Assembly (NCBI GenBank): GCA_000708835.1
Contig: DF237495.1
Coordinates: 1 to 58,902 of the forward strand
DNA from: Klebsormidium nitens
Lineage: Eukaryota; Streptophyta; Klebsormidiophyceae; Klebsormidiales; Klebsormidiaceae
Direction of reading: 5' to 3'
Length of the DNA: 58,902 bases
Under the pieces are notes generated by a model. That model was not told the DNA's origin, made no database searches, and saw only the letters and a list, made by a program, of their open reading frames with translations. Both the position numbers and the translations under genes were made by a program. Position 1 is the first letter of the stretch. Each line of letters opens with the position of its first letter. Below, piece after piece: positions 1-12,000 of this stretch.

Positions 1-1626
1 TATAGAAGCGACCAGCTTTAGTTCCGCGGGTTTGCATGCTGGAGAGAAGCTCTTGAAAGTCAACTCTTTGGACCCGAGATTTCATTGTTCTACACCATGC
101 AAGCTTGGGGATTCGGCTTGAGCATACTACGTCTGCAAAGCTCCGAAGATTATAGCGTGGCATAATGAGAGTGATCACCTCATACAGCCATGGAGGTATA
201 ATAATCTCCAAAGTTGAAACGTTTCTTAGTAAAAGTACCTATCTAATGGCGGTAACTGACCATTAATGTGGATTCTGGAGGGGTGTATACCTAGTAGCTT
301 GTATTGGTCCGCCAAAAGTTTCAAACGTTACGTACATAATTTCAAGGCATCGAATGCCACGAGTTAAACGTTGGTACGGAACGACTTGGAGTCTGGACGC
401 TCGTACGGTGTGGAAAAATTTCGGTATCTAGCGGTACGTACCGCACCTTGTCGGAAGATTCAGCCAACCGTCAACCCTAGGTTTTGACGTAGGTACCGGG
501 GGTACCGGGCCATTAACATTCTATTATTTCTACGAGCTACCAGTACCGCGCGGCGACAACGTCAGTTCGCATGTCGACTGGTTCCGACTCAAAGTCGGTC
601 ATACGGTAGTGGACGGTGAGCGCCGGACGACCGGTCACCGGACCTCCTTCTCAATCTACCAGTCGCCGGGCTCGTCTTCCTGGCCAAGTCTGATGCATGG
701 TTGGGTTGCCCGGTGTATCATGATAGATCGGCCGGAAACCATGGCCCGGGGAACGGAGCCGACCGGTAAACAACGACGATACGTATGACGAAGAGTTTGC
801 CCGGTACAATATGTGGCGGATCTGCCAGATTCTGATGTCACTGTCAGACACACACAAACCTGGTATCAGGTACAGCTACCTAGTACCGTAGACCGCGGTA
901 CGCCTGGTGGTGTCATGAACAGTGACTCCGAATCAGTCCGGCGGCCGCCAACACTTGAAGTAGGTACAGTCACCACGTAGCAGTGGCGGCGTTCTTAAGA
1001 GTGTGCTGCCGGGCCCCCAGGGGCCAGCTTCAATGTCGCTTGCAAATGTCGTCGCACATGTGGTGCGCGGCGACTTGATGCGCTGCATTCGCGCTTCTCA
1101 GTCGCCGAAAATGGGGTCTGGAGTTCTGAACCGTCTGCCCAGACAAGGGGAAGATTCCTGTCGCAGTCAGAGCGGCTCCCACTTCCTCGGACTCGTGCAG
1201 TGGCGAATCTTCAAATCTCTGCTCGACAAACGAATGCAGGGCGCACCACGTCAAATGAATGATGTAGGTAGGGTAGCTGTAGCAGCGTCACATGGCCGCC
1301 AATTCTCTTTGACGTTATGCCAATGGTGCTCACCTTGGACTTGGTGATGAGTCCAAACTGCAGCTGAAAGGGACATCGTGATTGCTGTCCAGAAAGGCGA
1401 TTGTAGAGAGAGAGTCGAAAGCACCTCTTGTTGCATCAAGGTTGGTCAATGCCTGGAGGGTTTCTATGGTTGGTCCTCACTTTGTGAGCTCTGTTGTGTG
1501 TGGTTGGTTTGGCATCGCGGCCACGTTTCGATCTTGGAGCTCTTGCCGTCCTGTTTTCTGAATCTTAGTCGATGTGCGCTCTATAAACATGAAGCCTGCT
1601 GAGGAGCTTGCATTGCTCTAAGTAGG
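1..1626. other. Intergenic, GGTACC-rich, no gene seen
   Basis: I see no convincing coding region; reading frames here are short and have no recognisable protein. From about 410 to 1000 the DNA is dense in GGTACC/CGGTAC/CCGGT-type words, including a perfect 14-bp palindrome at 431-444 and two GGTACC sites close together near 495-510. From about 1000 the sequence is mixed and leads into the first exon of the BRCT gene, so part of 1000-1626 probably holds its promoter and 5' leader. I cannot place a TATA box or transcription start. Confidence 0.5.
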
Positions 1627-4600
1627 ATGAACGGGGGCCTTGAGAGGATGTCGCCTTCTGCTCTTCTGTCGAGCTTCAGCCCCTGGTATCACAAGCTGAC
1701 TCCGGTGCCAGAGGACAGCCACGTGGATTTCTCTGATGATGAGCAACCTAAGGTTGTCAGGCAGCCCTTCAAAGGGCTCATCATCTGCGCCACGGGGGTC
1801 CCTAAAGGTGAGTGGTGTTGAAAATTCAGTTTAGATTTCATTTTCGGTTTCTTCTCTGGTTCTCATTTTCAGGAACCGTTGTGATTTGATTGCGGACAAA
1901 CTGGATTCTAGTGAGCTGGTTCAAGTTTTTGAAGGGTTTCCATTCGCAAATTGCTCATGAGCACGATAAATGATTATATGTCAATTTTGGAGCAACGAGA
2001 GTGTGGATCAACTTACAGCAGGAATGCAGGAAAGACTTGTTAAAAAGTCAAAAGCAGCACGAAGTGCAATCTGTCAGCATTGTCGTTCTTTGAAACCAGG
2101 GGACACCCCCTTCCTCCTTTGTTGCATGCTGGCCTGCGATTGCATCTTTCTATTTGCAATCCTCTGAAAGTCCATGTTAGGGCCATTTTGCTTTTGAGGT
2201 TCTGGAATCAAATTGTAAACAGAACTGAGTGATCCACTGTGTTTCTTACAATGACTTGCAAGCTTGAAGGTACAAGTGCAGTTTGGAGTATTGTTTGTCA
2301 TGAAACGGCAGTTGTGTAGATCTGTACGATGGGCAAATGGGGCCATAAACTCTCCAGGACTGTCCGGGAATACTGGCTATCCTGTTTCTTGGCTGCCTGC
2401 AAGACTGAATGAGCCGTCAACATATTCTCCTGGAAACCTTCGACGGACTGTAGATTCGATGGACCATTTCAGCATCCCTTGCAGCCACCAGCGCAAATCA
2501 TAGAGAGCATGGTTCACATTGCCGCAAAGAAGCCTACTAAGAATCGTGAATTACGATGGCATTGTTTTCCTCCTCGATTTGAATCCATCTGAGATACAGA
2601 GCAAGCTGTGCATAATTACAGCGTGTTCGAAACGTAAGTTTTGTGGCCCGTTGCTAAGCCGCATATCTTCTGTTCTTGCAGATGTTCGCAAGCAGATGCG
2701 GGATGTCACGGAGCGGCTGGGAGGGGCGTACAGTCCTGATCTGCATCGAGGCTGCACACACTTGGTCGTTCAGATATCCTCATCCACGCATGATCGCTCG
2801 TCATTGTCGGCAACTTTCTTAAACTATTCACTTCTGAGACTGGTGCTCGTTGGATGGCTGGTTTTTGGAGTGGCAGTCTCGAAAAATGAGAGTGGACGTG
2901 CTGTGTTGTACTTGATGCTGGGCAGATTATCAGCATTGTGACAGCAGCTGCTGGAGAGAATTGCTCGCTTTTGACGCATCAAACAACCTGTGGATGGCAG
3001 TATATCCGTTGTTTCATGACCCTGGCCTGGACGATCTGTATTCATCTTTCTTGAGTGACTCCTTGACTCCATTGCACGGCACCAGCGGCCAAAAATTTCG
3101 GCACGCAATCAAGCACGGCGAGAAGTGGGGCCTTAGAGTGGTCACAATGAGGTGGTTCCTGGTATCTCTACAGTTGAACGGTGAGGCGCCTGAAAATGAT
3201 GCTCTGCCGGACAGTGCTGTGGTTGCTGTTGCATCGCTGAGCCTGTCCGCCCGAGACCCTATGCAATTGCAGATGGAAACGTTCTTTCTGATTCATGAAG
3301 TTCTGTGAAGCAAGTTTGCCAGGAATAGCAGGTACTAGAACCTACCGCTTGGCACCCTTTTGCGAATCGCTCAGAATAGATTGCACAATCTTGTTTGCTT
3401 GCAGCCTGGTCTGAATCCCCGGCCATATCCATGTATCCAGCAAGCCAAGGAATCATTCACAATCCATCTTCCTGTTGTTAACTGCAGTTCGGATGGATGA
3501 AAATCCATACAAGGTCATAGTTACGGACTTTGCGATAGAGGACAGCGAAACGCCCAAGACACCCCCAACTGACGACTGCACAGACAAGGTCCTCCAACCG
3601 CGACCAGAAAACTGCTCGACCGCAGGGGATGTTAGCATAGACAAGGGCGCCCGAGCCGTCCCTCATGTACAGGAGCCGCTTGAAGACTCCAGCACGCACA
3701 GCGATCTTAACCTGGCATTAGCGCTAGTTCCTCGCCCCCCCTCGCTCGAGCTCGTCACCATCAATGGAGAATCGGCCATCGCTGAGGTTAAGGTGGAGGA
3801 AGTGAAGCTCTCAGAGGACCTCTTCAAGGGCTACTGCTTCTTCATCGACCCCGAGATCTCGTCCAAGTTGCTAGAGCAGCTGCGCGCTAGCATAGACACC
3901 GCCGGGGGCACTGTTTGCCCCCAGTGGTTCATTGGCTGCAAGGCAACGCACCTAGTCTGCGAGGGCAGCACGCTTAGAAAGTACGTGGGGCGGGCGGCAA
4001 ATGTCGTGACTCCCCTTTGGGTGCTACGCTCGGTGGAGCGGGGCTCGCTTCTGAAGTCGGTCCAGTTCTCGGTTGACATGGGGCGCCATTTGGCAACACT
4101 GTTAGGAGAAAACGATGATGGGCCAGGGAGACCTGCCACACGAGGCTCGGTTCAGCAGGTAAGCTTGTCAGGGCCGGTGGTTCTTTGTCTGGTTACGTCC
4201 TTTATTCTGGCACTCGTATCGGCTCATCTGTTGACAGCCAAGCAACCTTCAAACCACAAAGCATTGGGCATTGCTGTTAACAGACAAATGAGGATACGTT
4301 CAGCGTTCTCCTGGAGTTTTGCCAAGAAACGTTGCTTCAGGGAGCAAGTTACGAGTTGGGCGAGGGTCAGTGGTGTGTTCAATTGTCCTCAAGGACTGTG
4401 AGTTGAACGTGGCAATGTTGAGTAGGAACACTCTAGGTGGAATTGTTATTGTAAAAAATGCTCTGACTGCACTGGAGCCGGCTAAGGGTTTCTTTTCGAA
4501 TTGAAGTCTGGCAGCATTTCTGTCCCATTGCCTCATCTCAGAGCTGTGCATTGTAATGCTGTCCCTCCAGAATCTTACAGTCCTTACAGGGAGATTGCAA

Positions 4601-7600
4601 AGAGTGAGGCCCGCAAGGGTGGCTTTTGTCAGCTAGCATCGTGACTGACTCTGGATAGCAGAACTTCGCAGTGCAGGCTTTCGCTGCAATTTCCAAAGAT
4701 AGGGCAGGTCTCTCCACAATATCTGAGGCAGCTCTTCTATGCTCTTGGGGCTGCATGTCTTGCACCGCCTTGCCTGCTTAAAAGGACTGGAGGTTTGGAT
4801 CTCGACCATCCGTATATCAAGATACAAATGAGGACATATGGTAGTAGCTAACCAACACATAAGAGGGTAAATATAAAGCAGATTGAGCGAGGGTTGAGAT
4901 TCAAAGATTTCAGCATGTTCCATCTGTTTTGGCTAAATGTTGGACTGTTTGCAACTCAAAAAGCAGACCCGTTGGAACGCTGATTGCATTATTGTCCAGC
5001 TTTGCTAGTGACAAAAACGTGTAAGGAACGGGGTGCCCAGCCATAAGAGCAGACACTTTTTGACACTGACCATTAAATACGCACCCAGAATCTCTAACCA
5101 CTCGCTGAGCCTATGTGGAAAGGGACAGGCCTCTCTCGCCCCGCAAGCAGAAGTTCCAAGAATTACCAGAACAGCACAGTAAACCCTTGCACGCCAAACG
5201 CGTACATTGTGCCTGCAGGGAGATAGCCAGCCCTCTCCCAGCACCAGCGGTGCCCGGCAGCCGGGCGCCTCCCCGTCTCCTGCCGCTGTGGTCTCGGCGA
5301 TGGCGGCTGAGAGGCGCCGGCGGAGGGAGCAAGAGGTGCAGGAGATGAAGGCAGAGATCCGGCAAAGACGGTAGGCCATTATTTGTACAGTCTAGTTACC
5401 ATCGGACGCTCACCGGCGATTCGCTGGTACTTGGCTTGCTTAGACTGTTTCTGGCTCTTTATCTCACTTGTTCGAACGGCTTCAGATTGGAGCAAAACCC
5501 CTCAGATCGAAATTCAAAGTGGTCTGGATCTTGTGCACACCGAGCAATACAGCATGCAAAGGATTGGATTGTCATATTGGCCGGGTCAGTCAAAGGAGTC
5601 TCCAACAAGGCCAAGGCCCTTTGGCTTTTCTTGAGGGGTATGGTACAAGTCCTCAGGGAAGCAGTGCCTGTAGTCGTCTTGTATATTGAGATTATGTTTA
5701 CTACAGACATTGGGGCAGGACCATTTCCAGTGAAGGTCCTTAAAGTCTCCTCAGACATTGCCTGGATTGCCTGTTACGCTGCAATTTTCATTGGTGGAAG
5801 GGCAATGCAGCTGGCTTGACGTCTCTATCCCCCCTTCAGCAGTTACGCTTCCTTCTGCAATCAACAAGGTATCCTGTTTCACGTCCTCCAGGTAGCATGT
5901 GCTCGAACCTCTCCCCAATCCCAAAGTTCCTCAAAAGACTAACTTTTCAGATTTGTAAACTGACTCGCCATGCCTCCTCCCTGCAGATCAAAACGGCCTG
6001 GGGGCAATGCAACCGGCCCCAAGTCCCTCTCCCCCCTCCAGCTTCTCGAGAGCGTCTGCTGGCGCGTCACCGACAGCCCCGTCACTGCGCGGGTCTACTG
6101 CGATACTGACCGGGAGTCTTCCCCGGGGGCACATTCACACCACGGGCAGCAGCCTAACGGAAACCGGGAGCTTTCTCCTGGGGCGCACGCAAACTACGAG
6201 CTGCAGCCCAACATCGGTTGGCACAGCCCGAACGAGCAAACCGTCGCTCAGTGGGGGGAGGGGGAGCCTCAGGCCGATTGGAACGTTCAAGGGGCTTTGG
6301 TGGTGTCTCCAAACGGGCTGTCTAATCTACGGCAAGGCGCAGGGAGCGAAACTAGGTTGCGGGGCATGAAAGAAAGGTGAGGGTTCATGCGAAGCCTCCA
6401 GAGTTTTTGTTTCTTTTTCCGGCAGGGCGGTGGATGTCTCTTGTCGTCGCCGGGGTCAAATGACGACTTGCTGTCGGTGTCATTCCCGCACATGCGGGAG
6501 TCTGCTGCCTGTTTTGGCATCAAGCCTCTGTCAAGCTTAAGTATTTCCAAAAGTGCTCTTTAAAAGTCGGTTCTGAGCGCTCTGCAAGGGACATTATCGT
6601 TCCCAACGCACAAGTACATTGTGCTCCCCGCTGATTGAGTTTGTTTCTGCAACAGCTGGAAGCAGCTTTCACTGTTGCACCACAATCGTTGGAGCTTGTT
6701 CGCTTTGGAGCTTGTTCGCCTTGCAAGCATTTTCTAACTCTGGAGCTTCTTCCCACAGCGAGCGCGCAGAGGTGGTGTTCCGGGGCCCTTTCCTGACGCT
6801 ACTCTTCCCGGTGGATCGCTTTGGAGAATTGGGCCCGCGCTCACGCGGCTTCTTCAGCGAGAAAGGGTTCACGCGACAGCAGCTTCTGGAGCGCGTTCAC
6901 ACCTTCTACCAGGTTAGCTTTTCATTCGCTTCCCCGTGCCCGCTCATTTTGCATTTCGAATACCATACACTGGACTTGCTAGAAGGAGTGGCCTGGCTTA
7001 TGAAATGTTTCTGGTGAGTCTCGGAGCTTATTTGCACTTCCTCTCGGGTCGGGAGAAACGAATCTGCCTTATCCTTTTCAAGTGGTTGCACGTGTAGTTT
7101 AGTACACGGACATGTGCGAGCTCCCATCCCGCGCATGAGAAGCATCTAAGGTATGAACACTCGGCCTAGAGCCTTGCACACAAAGGTTTTGTAACAGCAA
7201 TTCGCAGCGAAATTACGTTACCGCAGCGTTTCTTCGTTTGCTCGATATCTCCGCCATTAGGGCCCGCCACGAAATGAGGAGACTGGCGCCAAAGGAATCT
7301 AATAGTTCATTTTTGCCCGCCACTTGTTCAACCTGAGGTTGTACAGAAGACGGTCATTGACCTTTTTCTTGGGCCAGTATCTGTTTCCCCTCTTGACTCG
7401 CCCATCCTTCAATTTCCAGGAGGGCATGTCGGACGAAGAAGTCTCACTGGCGTTGCACACCGACTCGAAGCACGCCGACCGGCTGCGCGCCCTTTACGTG
7501 GCTCAGCCAATGGACGACCGACAGCTGGCACGGCCCCTCATGGTGAGAGGGGAGTTCCTTGGCAGTCGGCAGAACTTCGAAGGCCTGCAGAGGACCAGCC

Positions 7601-7644
7601 ACAATGCAAGTGGGCAAACGTACGAAGTGATCCTGAGCGCATGA
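1627..7644 (+). CDS. BRCT-repeat protein, TopBP1/MEI1-like
   Basis: Eight exons in compatible phase: 1627-1807, 2682-2773, 3078-3180, 3488-4158, 5219-5370, 5987-6376, 6759-6912 and 7420-7644, giving 655 residues. Exons 1-3 make a BRCT domain (about residues 48-125) with FKGLIICATG, LGGAY, CTHLVVQ and VVTMRWFLVS. Exon 4 carries a second BRCT (about 234-330) with GGTVCPQWF, KATHLVCEG and VVTPLWVLRSVERG. A Ser/Pro- and Arg-rich linker follows, then a C-terminal region with RAEVVFRGPFLTLLFPVDRF and HADRLRALY that I associate with plant TopBP1/MEI1, from memory only. BRCT modules bind phosphoproteins, and TopBP1-type proteins act in replication checkpoint and meiotic DNA repair in the nucleus. The start is the first ATG of exon 1; a further 5' exon is possible. 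Intron 2 has U12-type AT-AC ends. Plant MEI1 is longer with more BRCTs, so BRCT modules may be missing here. Confidence 0.75.
2774..3077 (+). other. U12-type AT-AC intron
   Basis: The intron begins ATATCCTC, matching the U12 5' splice-site consensus, and ends in AC. A perfect U12 branch-site word TCCTTGAC lies at 3060-3067, with its adenosine 11 nt before the end. Removing it joins CTHLVVQ to GTSGQKF in phase 0, continuing the BRCT fold. No GT-AG alternative I tried keeps the frame. Confidence 0.85.
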
Positions 7645-9035
7645 TGGCGCTCGAGTTCAACGGCCACGAGGCTTTCTGGAGGAGGAAGCACGGAACTAAA
7701 ATGGCTGGAGGGCTTTCCGAAGAGGGAAGGGGCCGGTAACAACCGCTTTACTGAATTGATAATTGACCGTTGTTAATTAGACACTTGCTTAGCTTGTTGG
7801 TTGGCAGTCGAAACAGAAACGAGTCATGTTAAACCTTATGTCTTAAGTTATGTGAACGCGTACAGAGGACGAGCCTAACCGCCACCCTTGAGGTGCCACA
7901 CGAACTTACCCCGTGTAGCCCAGAAGAATAAGTACGCCCCAATAAGGGAGACAGTCAATTGGTCACAGTTGCAACCTTAATTTGTGGTAAGTTGTCTTCA
8001 TAAACAGTTCAAATCATTGATGTTTTAGGGTCCTCTCGAGGTTCTAACGAATAACTTCTTTGATATTAATTCCTCAACGCAGAGTCCACCGGTCAAACCC
8101 GTTCATCATCCCATAGTTCATTTGTCGAAATTTAGAAGTTAGATGTAATCCCGATAGGGATCCGGACCTACGGCCTTCTCAACGGCCCCCTGCATCAGAC
8201 CCAATCCGGTTCGACTGCTGCCAAGCTAAGTGCGCCATGCCGATCGACGTCGATGTGTACGTCTTCAAATTGAATGTCGGGGGTATTCACTGATATGATG
8301 GTCAACTACCATATGCTGTTTACCGGGACGGTGACATATATCTACAAAACATGGTCTTCATCAGCCCCCTGCATGAACACTAGTAACAGTTTCATAAGAA
8401 CACTCAGCACCAGTATACCCATGCTGAACATTCATGTCGGATCTCCAGTCCGCCCACATGTGCGCTCATAGGAATGCTTGATCATCATTGCATGGTCATG
8501 GTCGCGAAAAGATGTTCTCTAGCTTTTCGTAGAACCGTTGAACGCCGTACGTAGCCAGCATGCGGCCATGGGCTTCTAGCTCATGGCATACAATTGTTGT
8601 GTTTGAAGATGTATGCGCCTTCTCTAAATCAACTTCCGACTATACTCTGAGCCTATACCGACACTAATACAAAGACGTTCTCACTTAAAGATCGCACCAT
8701 TCAGAAAATTCTTTATGATGCATTGAGTCAACCAATTTGCATTCATGCAAGATCCGGCGCATGACGCGTGAGTCCGAGGGTCATTCACAAAGCATACACC
8801 GGCAGGAAACAGACAGTGGTCGATGTCCATTCAACCTGCATCGGGTGCGATCTGAGACTATAAGAGCTTGATCTTTTGCATGTGGAGCCAACTTAATTGA
8901 ATGTCTGTGGTTGATACATCGACTTGACCATGACTGTGCAACATATTGCCTGAGGCGAGCTGCATACTGTTAGTACCTACAGTGATGAACAATCATGCCC
9001 ATTGTCAATTTCTGTACACGTATTGCCGCCGCAGG
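7645..9035. other. Intergenic between convergent genes
   Basis: This lies between the 3' end of the BRCT gene (+) and the 3' end of the unknown gene (-). It is AT-richer than the exons, and its frames are short with no family signature. It presumably holds both 3' UTRs and polyadenylation signals. I see no RNA gene or repeat family. Confidence 0.5.
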
Positions 9036-12000
9036 TTATCTTGACTCGTCGTCCTCTGCCATCGCCTCCATTTCTTCCAATTGCGCAAGCGCTTCGATTG
9101 CCTCGTTTAACGGCAACCCATACTTCTTTGCAAAGACTTGCGCCGTTCGAAGCGACTCCTCCGTCTCCTTATCCATATCCTCCATCGACTTCTTGATCTC
9201 CCTCAAATCCCCCGGCATCTCATACGTTTCAACGGACGGCCCCTTCCCCATCCCCACCCCTTCCAGCGGCCCCACTTTCTCCACGTCCACCCCAATCCAA
9301 TCCTTGTAGCCCTGCCCCGGCGGACCCTCTTCCGCAATTTTGGCTGCCTTTTTCGGGTCGTAACCCTCGTCTCCCGGCACTAGTGGCGTTACATACCAGT
9401 CCCGGCCGACCTTCACCGGCTTCAGCCCCTGATTGCGGAGATTCTCCGCAAGCCCCTGGTGCTTGTCAAAGTCGACGTTTTCGAAGCACTGGATAAACGA
9501 CGGCCGCCAGTCGTCGGTGCGCCGCGCCTCTTGCCACTTGGTGAGCTCCCCAATCAAGACCTCGTTCTCTTGCAGGAGTCGCCGGAAGCGCGCAAACATT
9601 CGTTCGCTGCAAACAATCGAACCGGCACATCAGATTGATCTTCAAGCCAAAGGCGCGCGAACATGCCTTCGCTGCAAGATTTAGCCAAAAGATCAAATCG
9701 GCATTCAAGCCGGAGGCGCGGATATGTCAATTCGCTGCAGAAGGTTGAAAGGGCACGCTGAACCAGGTTTGAAGACAGTGCTCCGCATAGGCTCCCGCCG
9801 TGGTGCTGCTAAGGCATCTGACGCCCAAAACGCTTGGAAAGCATCTTCGGGAGGTTGACAAAACCAAAGGCTTGTTAACACCTTTTGACATCACCTGGGT
9901 GTATCCAGAGATTCGAGCCTCACCACAGAGGATACGACTCAAAGGCTCGTGCATCAAGATCAGGTGAAGAACTCAGGCCCTTCGATTAGACCCTGCGCTC
10001 TGCTTTTGCGAGACTTTGTGCTCAACCATGCGACCCAGGCGTCGAACGGTCGAGGCTGTCAATCAAGCGAGGTGCTGGAAAGCCGTAAAGCCAAGACTTA
10101 TGCCGCTCTCAATAGAAGTTGGAGCAATCGGACGGACGAAGCAGATGGAAGCTTCGTGAGAAGTCAAGCACGAGTTGCTGTAACTGACCTGCAAAGAATC
10201 TGCTTGGGTTCCGGTTGGCGTGCGGGCGTGCACTCGCTCATCAGCATCTGGTAATGCTCCGCGACTCTGCATGGATACATGCAAGTACTCATCATTGGCG
10301 GGAGAAGCATGCTTGAGAATCCAGAAACTGGTTTAACGGCAAACCAAGTGATCGACTGAGGGCTCGTAAGTGGTGGCGACAACGGGCCTGACTTGCGGCA
10401 AACAACCGCCGGAATGGAAGCACGCAGATGGGTAACGTTCTTTTGAAATATGGTAAAAGACTGGAGCGGTGGCCTTACTTCTGATCGAAACAAGCCTGTT
10501 CGGACGCGTCGGTTATCGCTTTCCATCAGGAACCGCCTCAACTTGCGTCGGTGAGAATGCAGGTTTACGGATCTCTGACTATCAACATGCGGCCTGGCAA
10601 CAAAGGAAGAGTCGGATTGCTCACTGTTCTGTAGTCGACTCCCCGCTGTCCAGCAAGTGCTTGGTGAACTGCACAGACAAAAATCTTGATGAATATAACG
10701 AGGTTTTAAGGGAAGCTCAATGTGCAAAGATTTCCAAGTTTCTTGCACGAACCAAGCCCACACGCTCCAGAAGTTCCAGAAGTACTACACCGATTGAGCG
10801 CAAACCGTTGCAATTAAACGGAATGTCAGACGAGATTCGAGAGTGTCATCATTCTCGCGGCTCCCCTAGCGGTTTTCGAGAAGGGTGGTGCGGTAATGTC
10901 CCTTGAATCCTCATCATTCTAGTGCCCCGCTTTTCTTTGCCCAATGAAGCAGGAGTCACGGTGTTGTTTCGATATTCAGAACTCGGCTCTGGAGTTTAGC
11001 AAACTCTTGTGTTAGCATTTCCGAGTCAAAGGAAAGACGAGAATCTTATCGTACTGCGGACTTCGCCGAACCTGTCCGTAGAATTGGGTGCTTCTTGGAG
11101 CAGACAATACGCTTGGGTATCCGAACCGACCGTTCTTCAGAGGTACACGGAGCTTGAGTCTCCGCTGTTGACTGAGTTCCGACCGCTTCAGTTTCGTTGT
11201 TTCGAGAAGAGATCGAAACACGCTTTCCGCCTTTTTGACATTTGGGAGCCCGAAAGGGGAAGGCTACTTTCAGCATCTTTTACCGTGTCTTCCAAGTCAA
11301 TCTTCCAGATTACTACCCAAAGGAAAGAAGAGGAGTCAAATTCCCAAAAAGCAAGAAGAAAGACAAATCAATGCCCAAGAAGAAGAAAGAAGAAGTCATT
11401 GCCCAGAAGGAAAGAAGAAAGAGAAGTCATTGCCCAAAAGGAAAGGAGAAGAATACCTCCAAGCAGACTCACACTATGGTCCTGATACATGACTTCCAGG
11501 TACGGCTGCTTCGTCCGCGGGTGCTCCAGGACGTTCCGCACCGCGATCGACATCCCGACCTCGCTGTTATTCGCTGGCTCCTTCTTGCCGTCGGGGACCA
11601 AAAAGCAGATCGCGAAACCGTGCTCCTCCCTGCACGATACATGGACGGGTTTGAGACTTACAACAGTTAAGTGCAGGACACGTGGAGGAGTTTTGAGATA
11701 TTGCAGGCTGGAATTGCAGGACACGAGGGGGGCCTAGTCTTATGTCTCACATGCATTAACGCCCGTTAGGAACGAAAGCACGTTTAACATTGAACTGCAG
11801 GACACGTGAAGGGCTTCGACACCGACTTCGCTTTCCGTTGCAGGATGACCTGGATTTGGAAAAAGACAAAAAGTGTTTCGTCAAAACCTGCCGCCCGAAG
11901 GGAGGGGATGGCTAGGAGACTCGGACTGAATCCTTGACAGTGAGGGTCAGTGTGACGGGCTCCGACCAAACCGGAATCATAGTTGAACAGCGCGCGATCC

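Noticed and set aside
10164-10763. 199-codon minus-strand frame in the large intron before the last exon of the unknown gene
   Set aside because: No junctions fit the phases of exons 4 and 5, which join directly with a continuous protein; no coding bias.
11242-11670. Plus-strand frame rich in Lys/Arg
   Set aside because: It runs through the purine-rich intronic repeat and the complement of exon 4 of the minus-strand gene.
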